Origin: Kordiimonadales bacterium
GTDB lineage: Bacteria > Pseudomonadota > Alphaproteobacteria > Sphingomonadales > Kordiimonadaceae
DNA: 34,818 bases
Reading direction: 5' to 3'
Assembly (NCBI GenBank): GCA_015485385.1
Contig: WFTS01000072.1
Location: 1 to 34,818 of the forward strand
Of the stretch, positions 15,200-23,642 are shown piece by piece. How positions within the stretch are numbered: position 1 is the first letter of the stretch; every line of letters begins with the position of its first letter. Made by a program: the position numbers and the translations under genes. The notes under the pieces were generated by a model. It saw nothing but the letters and a program-made list of their open reading frames with translations, was not told where the DNA came from and did no database searches.

Positions 15200-16510
15200 T
15201 GCTGTGTTCGCGCGGATGTTTTTGCGCCAAAGCACCAGTAAAACCAAAAGGCCCGGCACAGCCAACAGTGTTGAAAACATAAAAAACTCAATCCAGCCCA
15301 GTTCGTTAGCAATATAGCCAGAGGGGAAACCAAACAAGGCGCGGGCCTGATTAGACAATGATGATAAAAGTGCATATTGGGTTGCGGTAAACGACAAATT
15401 ACACAAGCTTGACAGGTACGCGATAATCACCGTGCCGCCCAGCCCTGACGCAAAATTCTCCGCGCCGACAGTAATGGCAAGCGCTGTCACATCCCCCTGC
15501 ATAGTCGCAAGCCACGCAAAGACCAAATTGGTCAACATCATCAAGACGCCCGTAATGAACAAAGACCGAAAAACCCCTGCCCAAACATAGAGCCAACTGC
15601 CCATGATGATGCCAATCCAAAGAGCGATGGTGCCCACCAGCTTGTTAGCATTGGCAATATCTATTTCATTATAACCAAGATCGACAATCAACGGGGCTGT
15701 CATAATGGCTGTTACAGCATCTCCCGCTTTTACCAGCAGAATGAACAGCAAGATCAACCACCAGTTTGGCCGCAGCATAAATTCCTTAAAAGGCAGCACG
15801 ACCGATTCGTAGAGCCACAGAAGAAATTTATTCTCGCTTTTGTGGGCGCTATGTTCTTTTGCTAAGAAAGCACTGGTCGGATGGTCTGGCTCACCGATCC
15901 ATAAAGCAGCAAGCGCGCCCGGCAACAATAAAATAATCAGCGAGAAAATCGCCAACGACCAGCCAAAATAGTTTGCAATCACCAAAACACCGTAACCGGC
16001 AATTAGGTTTCCGGCCCTATAGCCAAGCCCATACATGGCCGCGCTCTGGCGCTGTTGGTCTGGTTCAATAATCTCAATACGGTAAGCATCAATGATAATA
16101 TCTTGGGTCGCAGATAAAAACCCAATGCCCGCAATGATCAAAGCAATCATTTCAATGTCACTATCAGGCGAAAGGCGCGATAGATAAACGATCAGAAAAA
16201 GCATTGGGACTTGCACAAGAAAAAGCCAGCTTCGCCGCTGACCCAAAAACCGGTGGATCATCCCTAATTTTGCACGGTCAATCACAGGCGACCACAAAAA
16301 CTTCCAAGCATACGGTGTTGTGGCGAGGGCGAACATGCCCACGGTTTTTTTATCTACACCGTATTTTGACAGCCAAAAGCCGGTGATGCTGATCACAAGT
16401 GTCAATGGGAAACCGCTGGTCATACCAAACAGAAAAGCTGTTAAAACCGGCTTTTCAAAATAAGATAAAAAGCCCTCATGCTTGCTGGCAAGATGCTGAA
16501 AAAAACTCAT
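15194..16510 (-). CDS. AmpG-like muropeptide permease (MFS)
   Basis: From ATG 16510 this is a 438-residue inner-membrane transporter with about 12 helices. AmpG-type features include GMTSGFPLTLV in helix 1, TTPYAWKFLWSPVIDR between helices 2 and 3, and GFLSATQDIIIDAYRIE in helix 4. AmpG imports N-acetylglucosamine-anhydromuramyl peptides for peptidoglycan recycling; related acetyl-CoA/SLC33-like carriers share the fold, so substrate is inferred. An upstream in-frame extension of 41 Arg/Gly-rich residues lies inside the thioesterase gene and is not used. The start overlaps the thioesterase stop as ATGA, so the two are one coupled unit. No beta-lactamase or recycling amidase adjoins. Confidence 0.83.
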   Translation of the reverse strand: MSFFQHLASKHEGFLSYFEKPVLTAFLFGMTSGFPLTLVISITGFWLSKYGVDKKTVGMFALATTPYAWKFLWSPVIDRAKLGMIHRFLGQRRSWLFLVQVPMLFLIVYLSRLSPDSDIEMIALIIAGIGFLSATQDIIIDAYRIEIIEPDQQRQSAAMYGLGYRAGNLIAGYGVLVIANYFGWSLAIFSLIILLLPGALAALWIGEPDHPTSAFLAKEHSAHKSENKFLLWLYESVVLPFKEFMLRPNWWLILLFILLVKAGDAVTAIMTAPLIVDLGYNEIDIANANKLVGTIALWIGIIMGSWLYVWAGVFRSLFITGVLMMLTNLVFAWLATMQGDVTALAITVGAENFASGLGGTVIIAYLSSLCNLSFTATQYALLSSLSNQARALFGFPSGYIANELGWIEFFMFSTLLAVPGLLVLLVLWRKNIRANTAV

Positions 16511-17226
16511 GCTTTTAACCTTTCGGCGTCCACAACAACCCACAGGCCTTTGGCCTTTGCCACCAAAGAGCCGTCCGCACTGAAAACGGCGGTGCCGCAC
16601 GTGCGCTTGCGCCCAGAGCCGCCCATATCCCAACCGATCACGGTGGCCGCACCACTAGCGGGCAATGGAGCGAAAATTTCGGCGGTTAAACGCGCCAAAA
16701 GCGCTGGCTCTCCGGGTGCGCATGCATAATATCCGGGGCAATCAAGCGCAGACCACAGGATTTCAGGCCGCACAGCGCCTTTTGTATCAGCATAATCCCT
16801 ATCAAGCCGCCACTGTGCAGCAACCATACCGGGCTTGCCGTCCACCAACTTGGTGTGAATGCACAGACCGTCTGGGTGGTCACGGTTTTGCCCACACACA
16901 AAACAGGTACCAAAGGGGGCGAATGTTTTTGGCCGGCCGGGAGCGTCCACCGGATCCCCTGCCATAACCAAAGGGCTGGGCACGCACGGGACATCAAGGT
17001 CAAGCGTGGTCTCAAAGGCGCTGCCCACCAACTGTTCACCGTCTAACAGGCGCGCCTTACCAGAGACAACATCAACTATAAGGGCCGTCTCTAAAGGAGG
17101 CGGCACCTTCAGGCTGGCCTCGACCGCGCCGTCCAAATGCATAGCCATCACACCACATGAATAGCCTCCATTCGCGCTTTTTGGTGGACCTTTGTAGCGT
17201 GCATCAATGGTTATGTTCGTGATCAT
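16507..17226 (-). CDS. Hotdog-fold thioesterase-like protein
   Basis: This 239-residue protein resembles acyl-CoA thioesterase-like proteins with hotdog domains, with a C-terminal segment ATVIGWDMGGSGRKRTCGTAVFSADG that matches the last strands of the fold. The N-terminal half has NGGYSCGVMA; a central C-x-x-C (CFVCGQNRDHPDGL, about 105-118) is characteristic of a widespread family often seen in actinobacteria and proteobacteria with unknown substrate. Whether the two Cys bind zinc is unknown. GGGGAG lies six bases before the ATG. It leads a two-gene unit with the AmpG-like permease, through an ATGA overlap, and is divergent from rsmB. Confidence 0.7.
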   Translation of the reverse strand: MITNITIDARYKGPPKSANGGYSCGVMAMHLDGAVEASLKVPPPLETALIVDVVSGKARLLDGEQLVGSAFETTLDLDVPCVPSPLVMAGDPVDAPGRPKTFAPFGTCFVCGQNRDHPDGLCIHTKLVDGKPGMVAAQWRLDRDYADTKGAVRPEILWSALDCPGYYACAPGEPALLARLTAEIFAPLPASGAATVIGWDMGGSGRKRTCGTAVFSADGSLVAKAKGLWVVVDAERLKA

Positions 17227-17330
17227 AAAATACTCCCCGTTGCCCCTTTGTAGGTGGGAAGTCCCAAAGCGCGCAAGATGATCCTTAGTTTTAGCTTTAA
17301 TTACCGCCCCATTGGCAGTATGAAACGCGC

Positions 17331-18647
17331 ATGAGCAAACAAAATCTTAAAAGTGGCCTAAGGGCCCGCGAAGTCGCTGTCCGTACGCTGATGGCTGTGA
17401 CCCTGAAAAATCGCCCGTTCGATGTCGCGCTAGACGAGATGGCAGGTCAAGCTGGCCTAAGCCCTCGTGACCGGGCGTTTGTGCTAAACTTATTGATGCT
17501 ATGCCTCAGGCGCTACGGCAGTCTCAAGGGCTTGCTCGCAAGTTTGATGAACACTGGCCTGCCAAAGAATGCCACATGGACAGAAGCGGCCCTTTTAACA
17601 GGGCTTGCACAAATACTTTTGATGCGCACAGCAGATTATGCCGCTGTCAATGAGACTGTAACTTTAGTGAAAAACCTGGAGGGAAAAGAAGCTGGCTTTT
17701 CCGGACTTGTGAATGCCGTTTTGCGCCGCGCCAGCCGTGAACAGGAAAAACTGACACAAAAACTGAATAAATGGCCCGCCCAAGACCTGCCGAAATGGCT
17801 GTTCGATAGCTGGGCTGGTTCCTACGGAAAAGATGTTGCTGCTGCGATAGCGCGCACGCTTCAGAATACACCGCCCTTAGATATCAGCCTCAAACCTGAT
17901 CTGGATGCCGTAAGTTGGGCCAAGCAACTTGACGCTGAAATCACACCAACGGGTACGCTAAGGCGTGCAGTGGGTGATGTCACGGCACTGCCCGGTTACG
18001 ACGAGGGCCACTGGTGGGTGCAAGATATGGCAGCGGCCATTCCAGCAACACTGCTAAAGGATGTGGCCGGCAAAAACATCCTTGACCTCTGCGCAGCGCC
18101 CGGCGGTAAGACCATGCAGCTTGCAGCGATGGGGGCCAAGGTTACCAGCGTTGACCGCAACAAAAACCGCCTCAAGCGGCTTATCAACAACCTCGAGCGC
18201 ACCAAGCTAGAGGCAGAAATTATCAACGGTGACGCAGCCCGTTATGTGGCCAATACCCCCATTGATCATATCCTTCTTGACGCTCCTTGCAGCGCAACGG
18301 GTACACTGAGGCGCAACCCAGATGTGATCTGGACAAAAAGCGAAGACGATGTAAAAGCCCTCTCTGGGGCGCAAGCGCGCATCCTTGACCATTCTTTCAA
18401 GCTGCTGCCAAAAGGTGGAACGCTTGTTTACTGCGTATGTTCACTGGAGGCATCTGAGACCGTAGACCAGATCACTAACTTTCTCAAACGCAGCCCTGCA
18501 GCCAAACGAACGCCAATTGAACCCCATGAGGTTGGAGGCCTTGTTGAACTGATCACCGAGGCCGGTGATCTACTGTGCTTGCCCTCTATGATGGCAGACG
18601 CAGGGGGCATGGACGGCTTTTATGCAGCAAGACTGACGCGAGAATAA
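17331..18647 (+). CDS. rsmB: 16S rRNA (cytosine-C5) methyltransferase RsmB
   Basis: This 438-residue enzyme methylates C967 (E. coli numbering) of 16S rRNA using SAM. Residues ~1-140 are the NusB-like RNA-binding domain (RDRAFVLNLLMLCLRRYGSL; ETVTLVKNLEG). The methyltransferase half has motif I LDLCAAPGGKTMQLA, DAPCSATGTLRRNPD with Cys320, and VYCVCSLE with the nucleophile Cys370. The 50-residue spacing equals that of E. coli Cys325/Cys375. The usual Thr before the nucleophile is Val here, and an extra Cys is at 368. Ribosome site is weak. It heads the rsmB-rpe-heparinase-purH run, a gene order typical of alphaproteobacteria (with rpe inserted). Confidence 0.92.
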   Translation: MSKQNLKSGLRAREVAVRTLMAVTLKNRPFDVALDEMAGQAGLSPRDRAFVLNLLMLCLRRYGSLKGLLASLMNTGLPKNATWTEAALLTGLAQILLMRTADYAAVNETVTLVKNLEGKEAGFSGLVNAVLRRASREQEKLTQKLNKWPAQDLPKWLFDSWAGSYGKDVAAAIARTLQNTPPLDISLKPDLDAVSWAKQLDAEITPTGTLRRAVGDVTALPGYDEGHWWVQDMAAAIPATLLKDVAGKNILDLCAAPGGKTMQLAAMGAKVTSVDRNKNRLKRLINNLERTKLEAEIINGDAARYVANTPIDHILLDAPCSATGTLRRNPDVIWTKSEDDVKALSGAQARILDHSFKLLPKGGTLVYCVCSLEASETVDQITNFLKRSPAAKRTPIEPHEVGGLVELITEAGDLLCLPSMMADAGGMDGFYAARLTRE

Positions 18648-18743
18648 CGTCCCGTTTTCCGGCTATTGTTTTCCACTTGAATTTATCGGCAAAATCCGTG
18701 CGGACGCCTTGCAGCAAGCGGGCTTTCTTGGTATGGGTGCCCC

Positions 18744-19409
18744 ATGCAGAAACCAACCCGAATTGCTCCGTCCATCCTATCCGCTGATTTTGCGAAATTG
18801 GGTGAAGAAGTGCGCGCTATTGATGCCGCTGGTGCCGACTATATTCATATTGATGTGATGGATGGGCATTTTGTCCCAAACATCACCATCGGTCCTGATG
18901 TGGTAAAAGCGCTGCGCCCCCATAGTGACAAAGTTTTTGATGTGCATCTCATGATCGCACCCGTTGATCCCTATATCGAAGCTTTCGCCGCAGCGGGTGC
19001 GGATATTATCACGGCCCATGTTGAGGCCGGACCCCATATCCACCGCACTTTGCAAGCCATCAAAGGGCAAGGTGTGAAAGCGGGCGTATCTCTGAACCCT
19101 GGAACTCCTGCCTCGGTAATTGACTATCTGTACGACCAGCTGGATTTAATCCTTGTAATGTCTGTTAATCCGGGCTTTGGCGGTCAATCGTTCATCTATA
19201 GTCAGTTGAAAAAAATTGAGGCTATTCGCGAGCGTATTGATACATTAGGGCTGGATATTGACCTGCAAGTGGACGGCGGCGTAAATGAAAACACTGCATC
19301 ACAAGTGGTATCTGCCGGAGCCGACCTATTGGTCGCGGGCAGCGCTACCTTCAAAGGTGGCCCAGACAAATACGCCGAAAATATTGCCGCGCTCAAGGGC
19401 GCAAAATAG
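18744..19409 (+). CDS. rpe: Ribulose-phosphate 3-epimerase
   Basis: This 221-residue TIM-barrel enzyme interconverts ribulose-5-phosphate and xylulose-5-phosphate in the pentose phosphate pathway. Family signatures are [16 protein letters not shown] at the N-terminus, [17 protein letters not shown] (metal-binding His and Asp), [18 protein letters not shown] and [11 protein letters not shown] (second catalytic Asp), then a phosphate-binding AGSATF. Length is standard. The ATG sits within a short inverted repeat (ATGGG at 18733-18737 with CCCAT at 18741-18745), and no good ribosome site precedes it. It lies 96 bases after rsmB. Confidence 0.96.
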   Translation: MQKPTRIAPSILSADFAKLGEEVRAIDAAGADYIHIDVMDGHFVPNITIGPDVVKALRPHSDKVFDVHLMIAPVDPYIEAFAAAGADIITAHVEAGPHIHRTLQAIKGQGVKAGVSLNPGTPASVIDYLYDQLDLILVMSVNPGFGGQSFIYSQLKKIEAIRERIDTLGLDIDLQVDGGVNENTASQVVSAGADLLVAGSATFKGGPDKYAENIAALKGAK

Positions 19410-19442
19410 TAAGATACGCACACCAGATTTAGGGGCAGGGCG

Positions 19443-21182
19443 GTGAACGCAGCCTTCGATCAAATCGCCGGTTTTTCGTCCAGTGCGCCCTTGTCGCGCA
19501 GTTCACTTGTGCGCGATACCAGTCAAGGCCTGATCGCAGGCGCACTCAAACGGCTGGGACGTAGCATCCGCGAACGGGGTTACGGCACACAGCTTTATAA
19601 CCACAGACTAAAAGGCCGGCATCCGGTTCAAATTATCGGAAGCCCAGACGACCCAGCCCCGGGAAATGCAACCCTTGGATCAGCCATTTTTGGCGGTGAT
19701 ATGCTGCACTGCGGCGAACAAGTGCGGATCAGCCCAAATTTTTGGCAAGACATCCACAAGGCTTCCTCTGAATTTCAGCGCTATGCCCATAGTTTTCACT
19801 GGCTTCAAGATTTAGCACAAACAAATGACCAGAAAAAAGCCCGCGATGCCGCAGAAACAATATTGGCTTGGTGGATACCGGTCGGCGAATTCTGGCAGCC
19901 AGACATCTGGGCCGCAGAAACTTTAGCGCGCCGCCTGATCAATTGGTTGGCACACGCCCCTTTAATTCTATCATCTAGCGATCTTGTGTACCGGTCTGCT
20001 ACCTTGCTTGCTATGGCTCGCCAAACCCGGCACCTCATGCGCTCACACGGTGATGCCGCAGATGGGCTGCCACAAATCTATACGGCCACCGCCCTCACGC
20101 TTGCTGGCCTTTTGTTGCCCGGCGGAGAGGGATGGTATGCGCGCGGTGTCAAAACACTAGAGAAAAACATCAAAGGCTTCATCCTGCCCGACGGTGGACC
20201 TAACAGTCGTAACGCCGCAGATGCCATCCGCACCATGCAGCTATTGATCCTTGTGCGCAGCGCCATGATTGATACAAACGGCGACCTGCCGCCTTGGGTG
20301 CAAATAACACTTGATCGGATTGCGCCTTTTGTTCGCACTATGCGTCACGGGGATGGTGCTTTTGCCCAAATTGGCGGTGTATCTGCCGAAGGCAGCCACG
20401 GCACGGATGCCATTCTCGCGGCCTCAGAAGCGCGGGGGAAAGCCATTGAAAATGCGGCCCATGTGGGTATTCAGCGGCTACAAATGCGAACCAGTTGCAT
20501 GATTATGGACTGTGGCCCCCCACCCAAACCAAGCCTGTCTGAAAAAGCCCATGCCAGCACCGGAGCCTTTGAATTTTCCAGCGGCCAAGACCGGATATTT
20601 GTCAATATGGGGCCGGCCTCAGCCAAAGGGCCGGTCGCTCAATTGGCAACCCTGTCGCGGGCTACTGCAGCCCATAATACACTGATCATTTCTGACCGGA
20701 ACAGTAGCCGTATTCTGGAAAATGGCCGCATCGGAAAAGGGGTAAGGGAAACCCTAACCCTCCGGGAAAGTATAGAAGACGGTGGGCGCATCAAAGTGAT
20801 GCATGATGGCTACCTAAAACGCTTTGGCGTTAAACACGAACGCACACTTACACTAACCAAAGACGGTAAAAAATTATCCGGCTCAGACAGGCTCTTCGGT
20901 CCAAAACATAAAAAACTTAAGGGCCAAACGGTTCTTCTGCGCTTCCACCTACATCCGCATGTTCAGGCACACGTGGCCCCTGACGGACGTATTTCACTGG
21001 AAACACGCAGCGGGAAAATATGGATATTCCAAGCCCTCGGCTCGGATATAAACCTTGAAGACAGCCTATATCTGCCTCAGCCCGATAGCCCTACGCCAAC
21101 ACAGCAAATCACGGTCAAAATGCCCGTAAAAACAAACGAAACACCCCAATGTGATTGGGTATTAAGTGAAATGGACACCTGA
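19443..21182 (+). CDS. Heparinase II/III-like protein
   Basis: This 579-residue protein starts at GTG 19443 with AGGGGCAGGG just upstream. The N-terminal ~330 residues are an alpha/alpha-barrel-like helical domain; the C-terminal ~230 residues are the beta-sheet heparinase II/III domain, with the characteristic AAHNTLIISDRNSS near 415 and HDGYLKRFGVKHERTLTL. Family members are polysaccharide lyases, but in alphaproteobacteria this conserved gene sits between rsmB and purH and its natural substrate is unknown; an envelope or capsule glycan role is only inferred. No signal peptide is evident. It is 33 bases after rpe and 53 bases before purH. Confidence 0.88.
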   Translation: MNAAFDQIAGFSSSAPLSRSSLVRDTSQGLIAGALKRLGRSIRERGYGTQLYNHRLKGRHPVQIIGSPDDPAPGNATLGSAIFGGDMLHCGEQVRISPNFWQDIHKASSEFQRYAHSFHWLQDLAQTNDQKKARDAAETILAWWIPVGEFWQPDIWAAETLARRLINWLAHAPLILSSSDLVYRSATLLAMARQTRHLMRSHGDAADGLPQIYTATALTLAGLLLPGGEGWYARGVKTLEKNIKGFILPDGGPNSRNAADAIRTMQLLILVRSAMIDTNGDLPPWVQITLDRIAPFVRTMRHGDGAFAQIGGVSAEGSHGTDAILAASEARGKAIENAAHVGIQRLQMRTSCMIMDCGPPPKPSLSEKAHASTGAFEFSSGQDRIFVNMGPASAKGPVAQLATLSRATAAHNTLIISDRNSSRILENGRIGKGVRETLTLRESIEDGGRIKVMHDGYLKRFGVKHERTLTLTKDGKKLSGSDRLFGPKHKKLKGQTVLLRFHLHPHVQAHVAPDGRISLETRSGKIWIFQALGSDINLEDSLYLPQPDSPTPTQQITVKMPVKTNETPQCDWVLSEMDT

Positions 21183-21183
21183 T

Positions 21184-21200
21184 CTTGCAGTGGGTGCAAG
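21184..21200 (+). other. Short hairpin between heparinase-like gene and purH
   Basis: CTTGCA (21184-21189) and TGCAAG (21195-21200) pair around GTGGG directly after the heparinase stop. There is no T-run, so it is unlikely to stop transcription; it may mark an mRNA processing point in the purH leader. Confidence 0.3.
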
Positions 21201-21235
21201 GGCAGTGTCTGGAAAAGTAAATAAGGTTTTCACAC

Positions 21236-22816
21236 ATGAATAAAGTCACTATCAAGCGCGCCCTTCTTTCCGTTTCAGATAAAACCGGCCTGCTCGAACT
21301 TGGCCAAGCCCTAAGGGATGCGGGCGCTGAAATCCTATCGACCGGCGGCTCGGCTAAGGCGCTTAGGGATGCAGGCATCGAAACCACCGAAGTTGCTGAT
21401 CACACAGGCTTCCCCGAGATGATGGATGGACGCGTCAAGACATTGCATCCGAAAATCCACGGTGGCTTGCTCGCGCTTCGCGACAATGCCGGTCATGTGG
21501 CGTCAATGAAAGAGCACAATATCGGGGCTATTGATCTGGTTGCGATCAATCTTTATCCGTTCGAGGCCACCGTAAAATCCGGAGCAGATTTTGAAACCTG
21601 CATTGAAAACATTGATATCGGCGGCCCTGCGATGGTGCGCTCAGCCGCAAAAAACCACGGCTTTGTTACAATCCTTACCGACCCAGCCGATTATGCTGGT
21701 GTGATCAACGAGATTAAATCAGAGGGCGGCACCACACTGGATACACGGCGCAAACTTGCTGCCAAAGCTTACAGCCGCACCGGAGCCTATGACGCCGCCA
21801 TTGCCCAGTGGTTTGCCCAAGAAAATGGGGACACTTTCCCTGATCGTCTGCCTTTTGCTGGTACAAAGGTCCAAAACTGCCGTTACGGTGAAAACCCGCA
21901 CCAAAACGCGGCCTTTTACAAAAACAGCGAAGATCGCCCCGGCATCGCCACCGCGACCCAGCACCAAGGCAAAGAGCTGTCCTATAATAATCTAAATGAT
22001 ACCGACGCAGCCTTTGAACTGGTAAGCGAATTCCACAGAAGCACACCAACAGTTGCCATCATTAAGCACGCCAATCCGTGCGGCGTAGCGACCGGCGCCA
22101 GCTTCACCGAGGCCTATATCAAGGCGCTGAAATGCGACCCTGTGTCAGCCTTTGGCGGCATTGTCGCGCTGAACGGCACTTTAGACGCTGATACAGCTAC
22201 TGAAATCGTGAAAGTTTTCACTGAGGTGATTATCGCGCCAGACGTCACTGAAGATGCCAAGGCCATCATCGCGGCTAAGAAAAACCTCCGTTTATTAACC
22301 ACTGGCGGTATGCCTGATCTGAAGCAAAGTGCAAAAATGATGAAATCCGTGTCGGGTGGCTTTCTGGTGCAAGACCGGGACACCGGCTGCATCACGGCGG
22401 ATGACCTGAAAATTGTTACCGAGCGCGCACCAACAGACAGGGAACTCACTGATATGCTGTTCGCTTTCAAAGTGGGCAAACATGTGAAATCAAACGCGAT
22501 TGTTTATGTACGCGACGGCATGACGGTCGGCATCGGGGCCGGGCAAATGAACCGCAAGGACAGCAGCCGCATCGCCGCGATGCGCGCCGGAGAGGCCGCC
22601 GAGATGGCAGGCGACGCCGAAACCTTGGCAAAAGGCTCGGTCGTGGCATCTGACGCCTTTTTCCCCTTCGCTGACGGTTTACTGGCAGCAGCAGAGGCTG
22701 GCGCCACCGCCGTGATACAGCCGGGCGGCAGTATGCGCGATCAAGACGTCATCGACGCCGCGAACAAAGCTGGCCTCGCCATGGTCTTCACCGGCATGCG
22801 CCACTTTAAGCACTAA
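21236..22816 (+). CDS. purH: Bifunctional AICAR transformylase/IMP cyclohydrolase
   Basis: This 526-residue enzyme catalyses the last two steps of de novo purine synthesis, using 10-formyl-THF. The N-terminal IMP cyclohydrolase domain (about 1-195) shows [36 protein letters not shown] and [16 protein letters not shown]. The C-terminal transformylase domain shows [14 protein letters not shown], the catalytic IKHANPCG (Lys-His), and [10 protein letters not shown] near the end. Length is standard. AAGG lies about nine bases before the ATG. Confidence 0.98.
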   Translation: MNKVTIKRALLSVSDKTGLLELGQALRDAGAEILSTGGSAKALRDAGIETTEVADHTGFPEMMDGRVKTLHPKIHGGLLALRDNAGHVASMKEHNIGAIDLVAINLYPFEATVKSGADFETCIENIDIGGPAMVRSAAKNHGFVTILTDPADYAGVINEIKSEGGTTLDTRRKLAAKAYSRTGAYDAAIAQWFAQENGDTFPDRLPFAGTKVQNCRYGENPHQNAAFYKNSEDRPGIATATQHQGKELSYNNLNDTDAAFELVSEFHRSTPTVAIIKHANPCGVATGASFTEAYIKALKCDPVSAFGGIVALNGTLDADTATEIVKVFTEVIIAPDVTEDAKAIIAAKKNLRLLTTGGMPDLKQSAKMMKSVSGGFLVQDRDTGCITADDLKIVTERAPTDRELTDMLFAFKVGKHVKSNAIVYVRDGMTVGIGAGQMNRKDSSRIAAMRAGEAAEMAGDAETLAKGSVVASDAFFPFADGLLAAAEAGATAVIQPGGSMRDQDVIDAANKAGLAMVFTGMRHFKH

Positions 22817-22838
22817 TATGTGCCGTTCATTAACACTG

Positions 22839-22864
22839 GGTGGGTTGGGCAGAGCTGACCCACC
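22839..22864. other. Inverted repeat downstream of purH
   Basis: GGTGGGT (22839-22845) and ACCCACC (22858-22864) are perfect complements around a 12-base loop, 23 bases after the purH stop. No T-run follows. It may stabilise the purH mRNA end; a terminator role is possible only with Rho or other help. Confidence 0.4.
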
Positions 22865-22994
22865 TGAAAACGTCAGCATCACACCCACGCATCTGATACC
22901 CTTGTCGGCCAATCTGGCTTGACGCTGGCACGGTTGGTGTGTTTAGTTTTTTGTGAAACCTATTTAACATAGCCTAAACCAATGAGACGCACCT

Positions 22995-23621
22995 GTGCAA
23001 AGATCCCTCATCATTATAGATGACTTTTTAGACGACCCGTATCAACTGCGGGCGGCGGCACTGGCACAGGAATATCCAACGCCGGAGGAAAAACAGCCTT
23101 TTCCGGGTAAAAACTCCAAATTCGCGCAACCCATCAATGGGCTTGATGCAATCTTATCAAAAGTGGTTGGAGAGCCACTAGTCCCTGTTAAAAATACCTG
23201 TCACGGCAAATTCAGGCTGGCTCTGGAAGGGGAAAAAGGCCTCCACGGTATTCATATCGATAATTGCCACTGGACCGCTGTATTATTTCTAACTCTGCCG
23301 GAAGACTGCCAAGGCGGCACCCATTTATACCGCCATAAAGCAACAGGAACGGACGCCGTTGACCCTTCAAATTTAGCCCAGATTGGCTTAACGGATCAGG
23401 CAGATTTTGAAGATAAATTCTTAATTCCGCAAACCAATGACCTAAGCAAATGGGAAGAGATAATGACCGTCCCCATGCGGTTTAACCGGCTTGTAATTTT
23501 CCGGTCCCTCCAGTGGCACGATGCGGGCATCAGCTTTGGGGATTGTAAGGAAAACGGCCGTCTTGTGTATCTTTGCGTCTATAATCACGCGGATTACGTC
23601 TATCGCGGTGGCATTCAATAA
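22995..23621 (+). CDS. DUF6445 family protein, possible 2-oxoglutarate/Fe(II) oxygenase fold
   Basis: This 208-residue protein begins at GTG (RSLIIIDDFLDDPYQLRAAAL), resembling the opening of prolyl-hydroxylase-like proteins. HIDNCHWTAVLFLTLP (H-x-D near residue 89) and QWHDAG near 176 could be the three metal ligands of a double-stranded beta-helix oxygenase; GGTHLYRH lies between. Family assignment to DUF6445 is from recall. The predicted activity is inference, since neither substrate nor Fe binding is proven. The ribosome site is weak and ATG 22982 is out of frame. It stands alone, 178 bases after purH and convergent with the M20 peptidase gene at 21 bases. Confidence 0.75.
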   Translation: MQRSLIIIDDFLDDPYQLRAAALAQEYPTPEEKQPFPGKNSKFAQPINGLDAILSKVVGEPLVPVKNTCHGKFRLALEGEKGLHGIHIDNCHWTAVLFLTLPEDCQGGTHLYRHKATGTDAVDPSNLAQIGLTDQADFEDKFLIPQTNDLSKWEEIMTVPMRFNRLVIFRSLQWHDAGISFGDCKENGRLVYLCVYNHADYVYRGGIQ

Positions 23622-23642
23622 TATCTAAGCCGTCCAAAGCGG

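Noticed and set aside
16511-16633. N-terminal extension of the AmpG-like permease
   Set aside because: It is an Arg/Gly-rich frame inside the thioesterase gene; the ATGA overlap at 16507-16510 and the family's normal start support ATG 16510.
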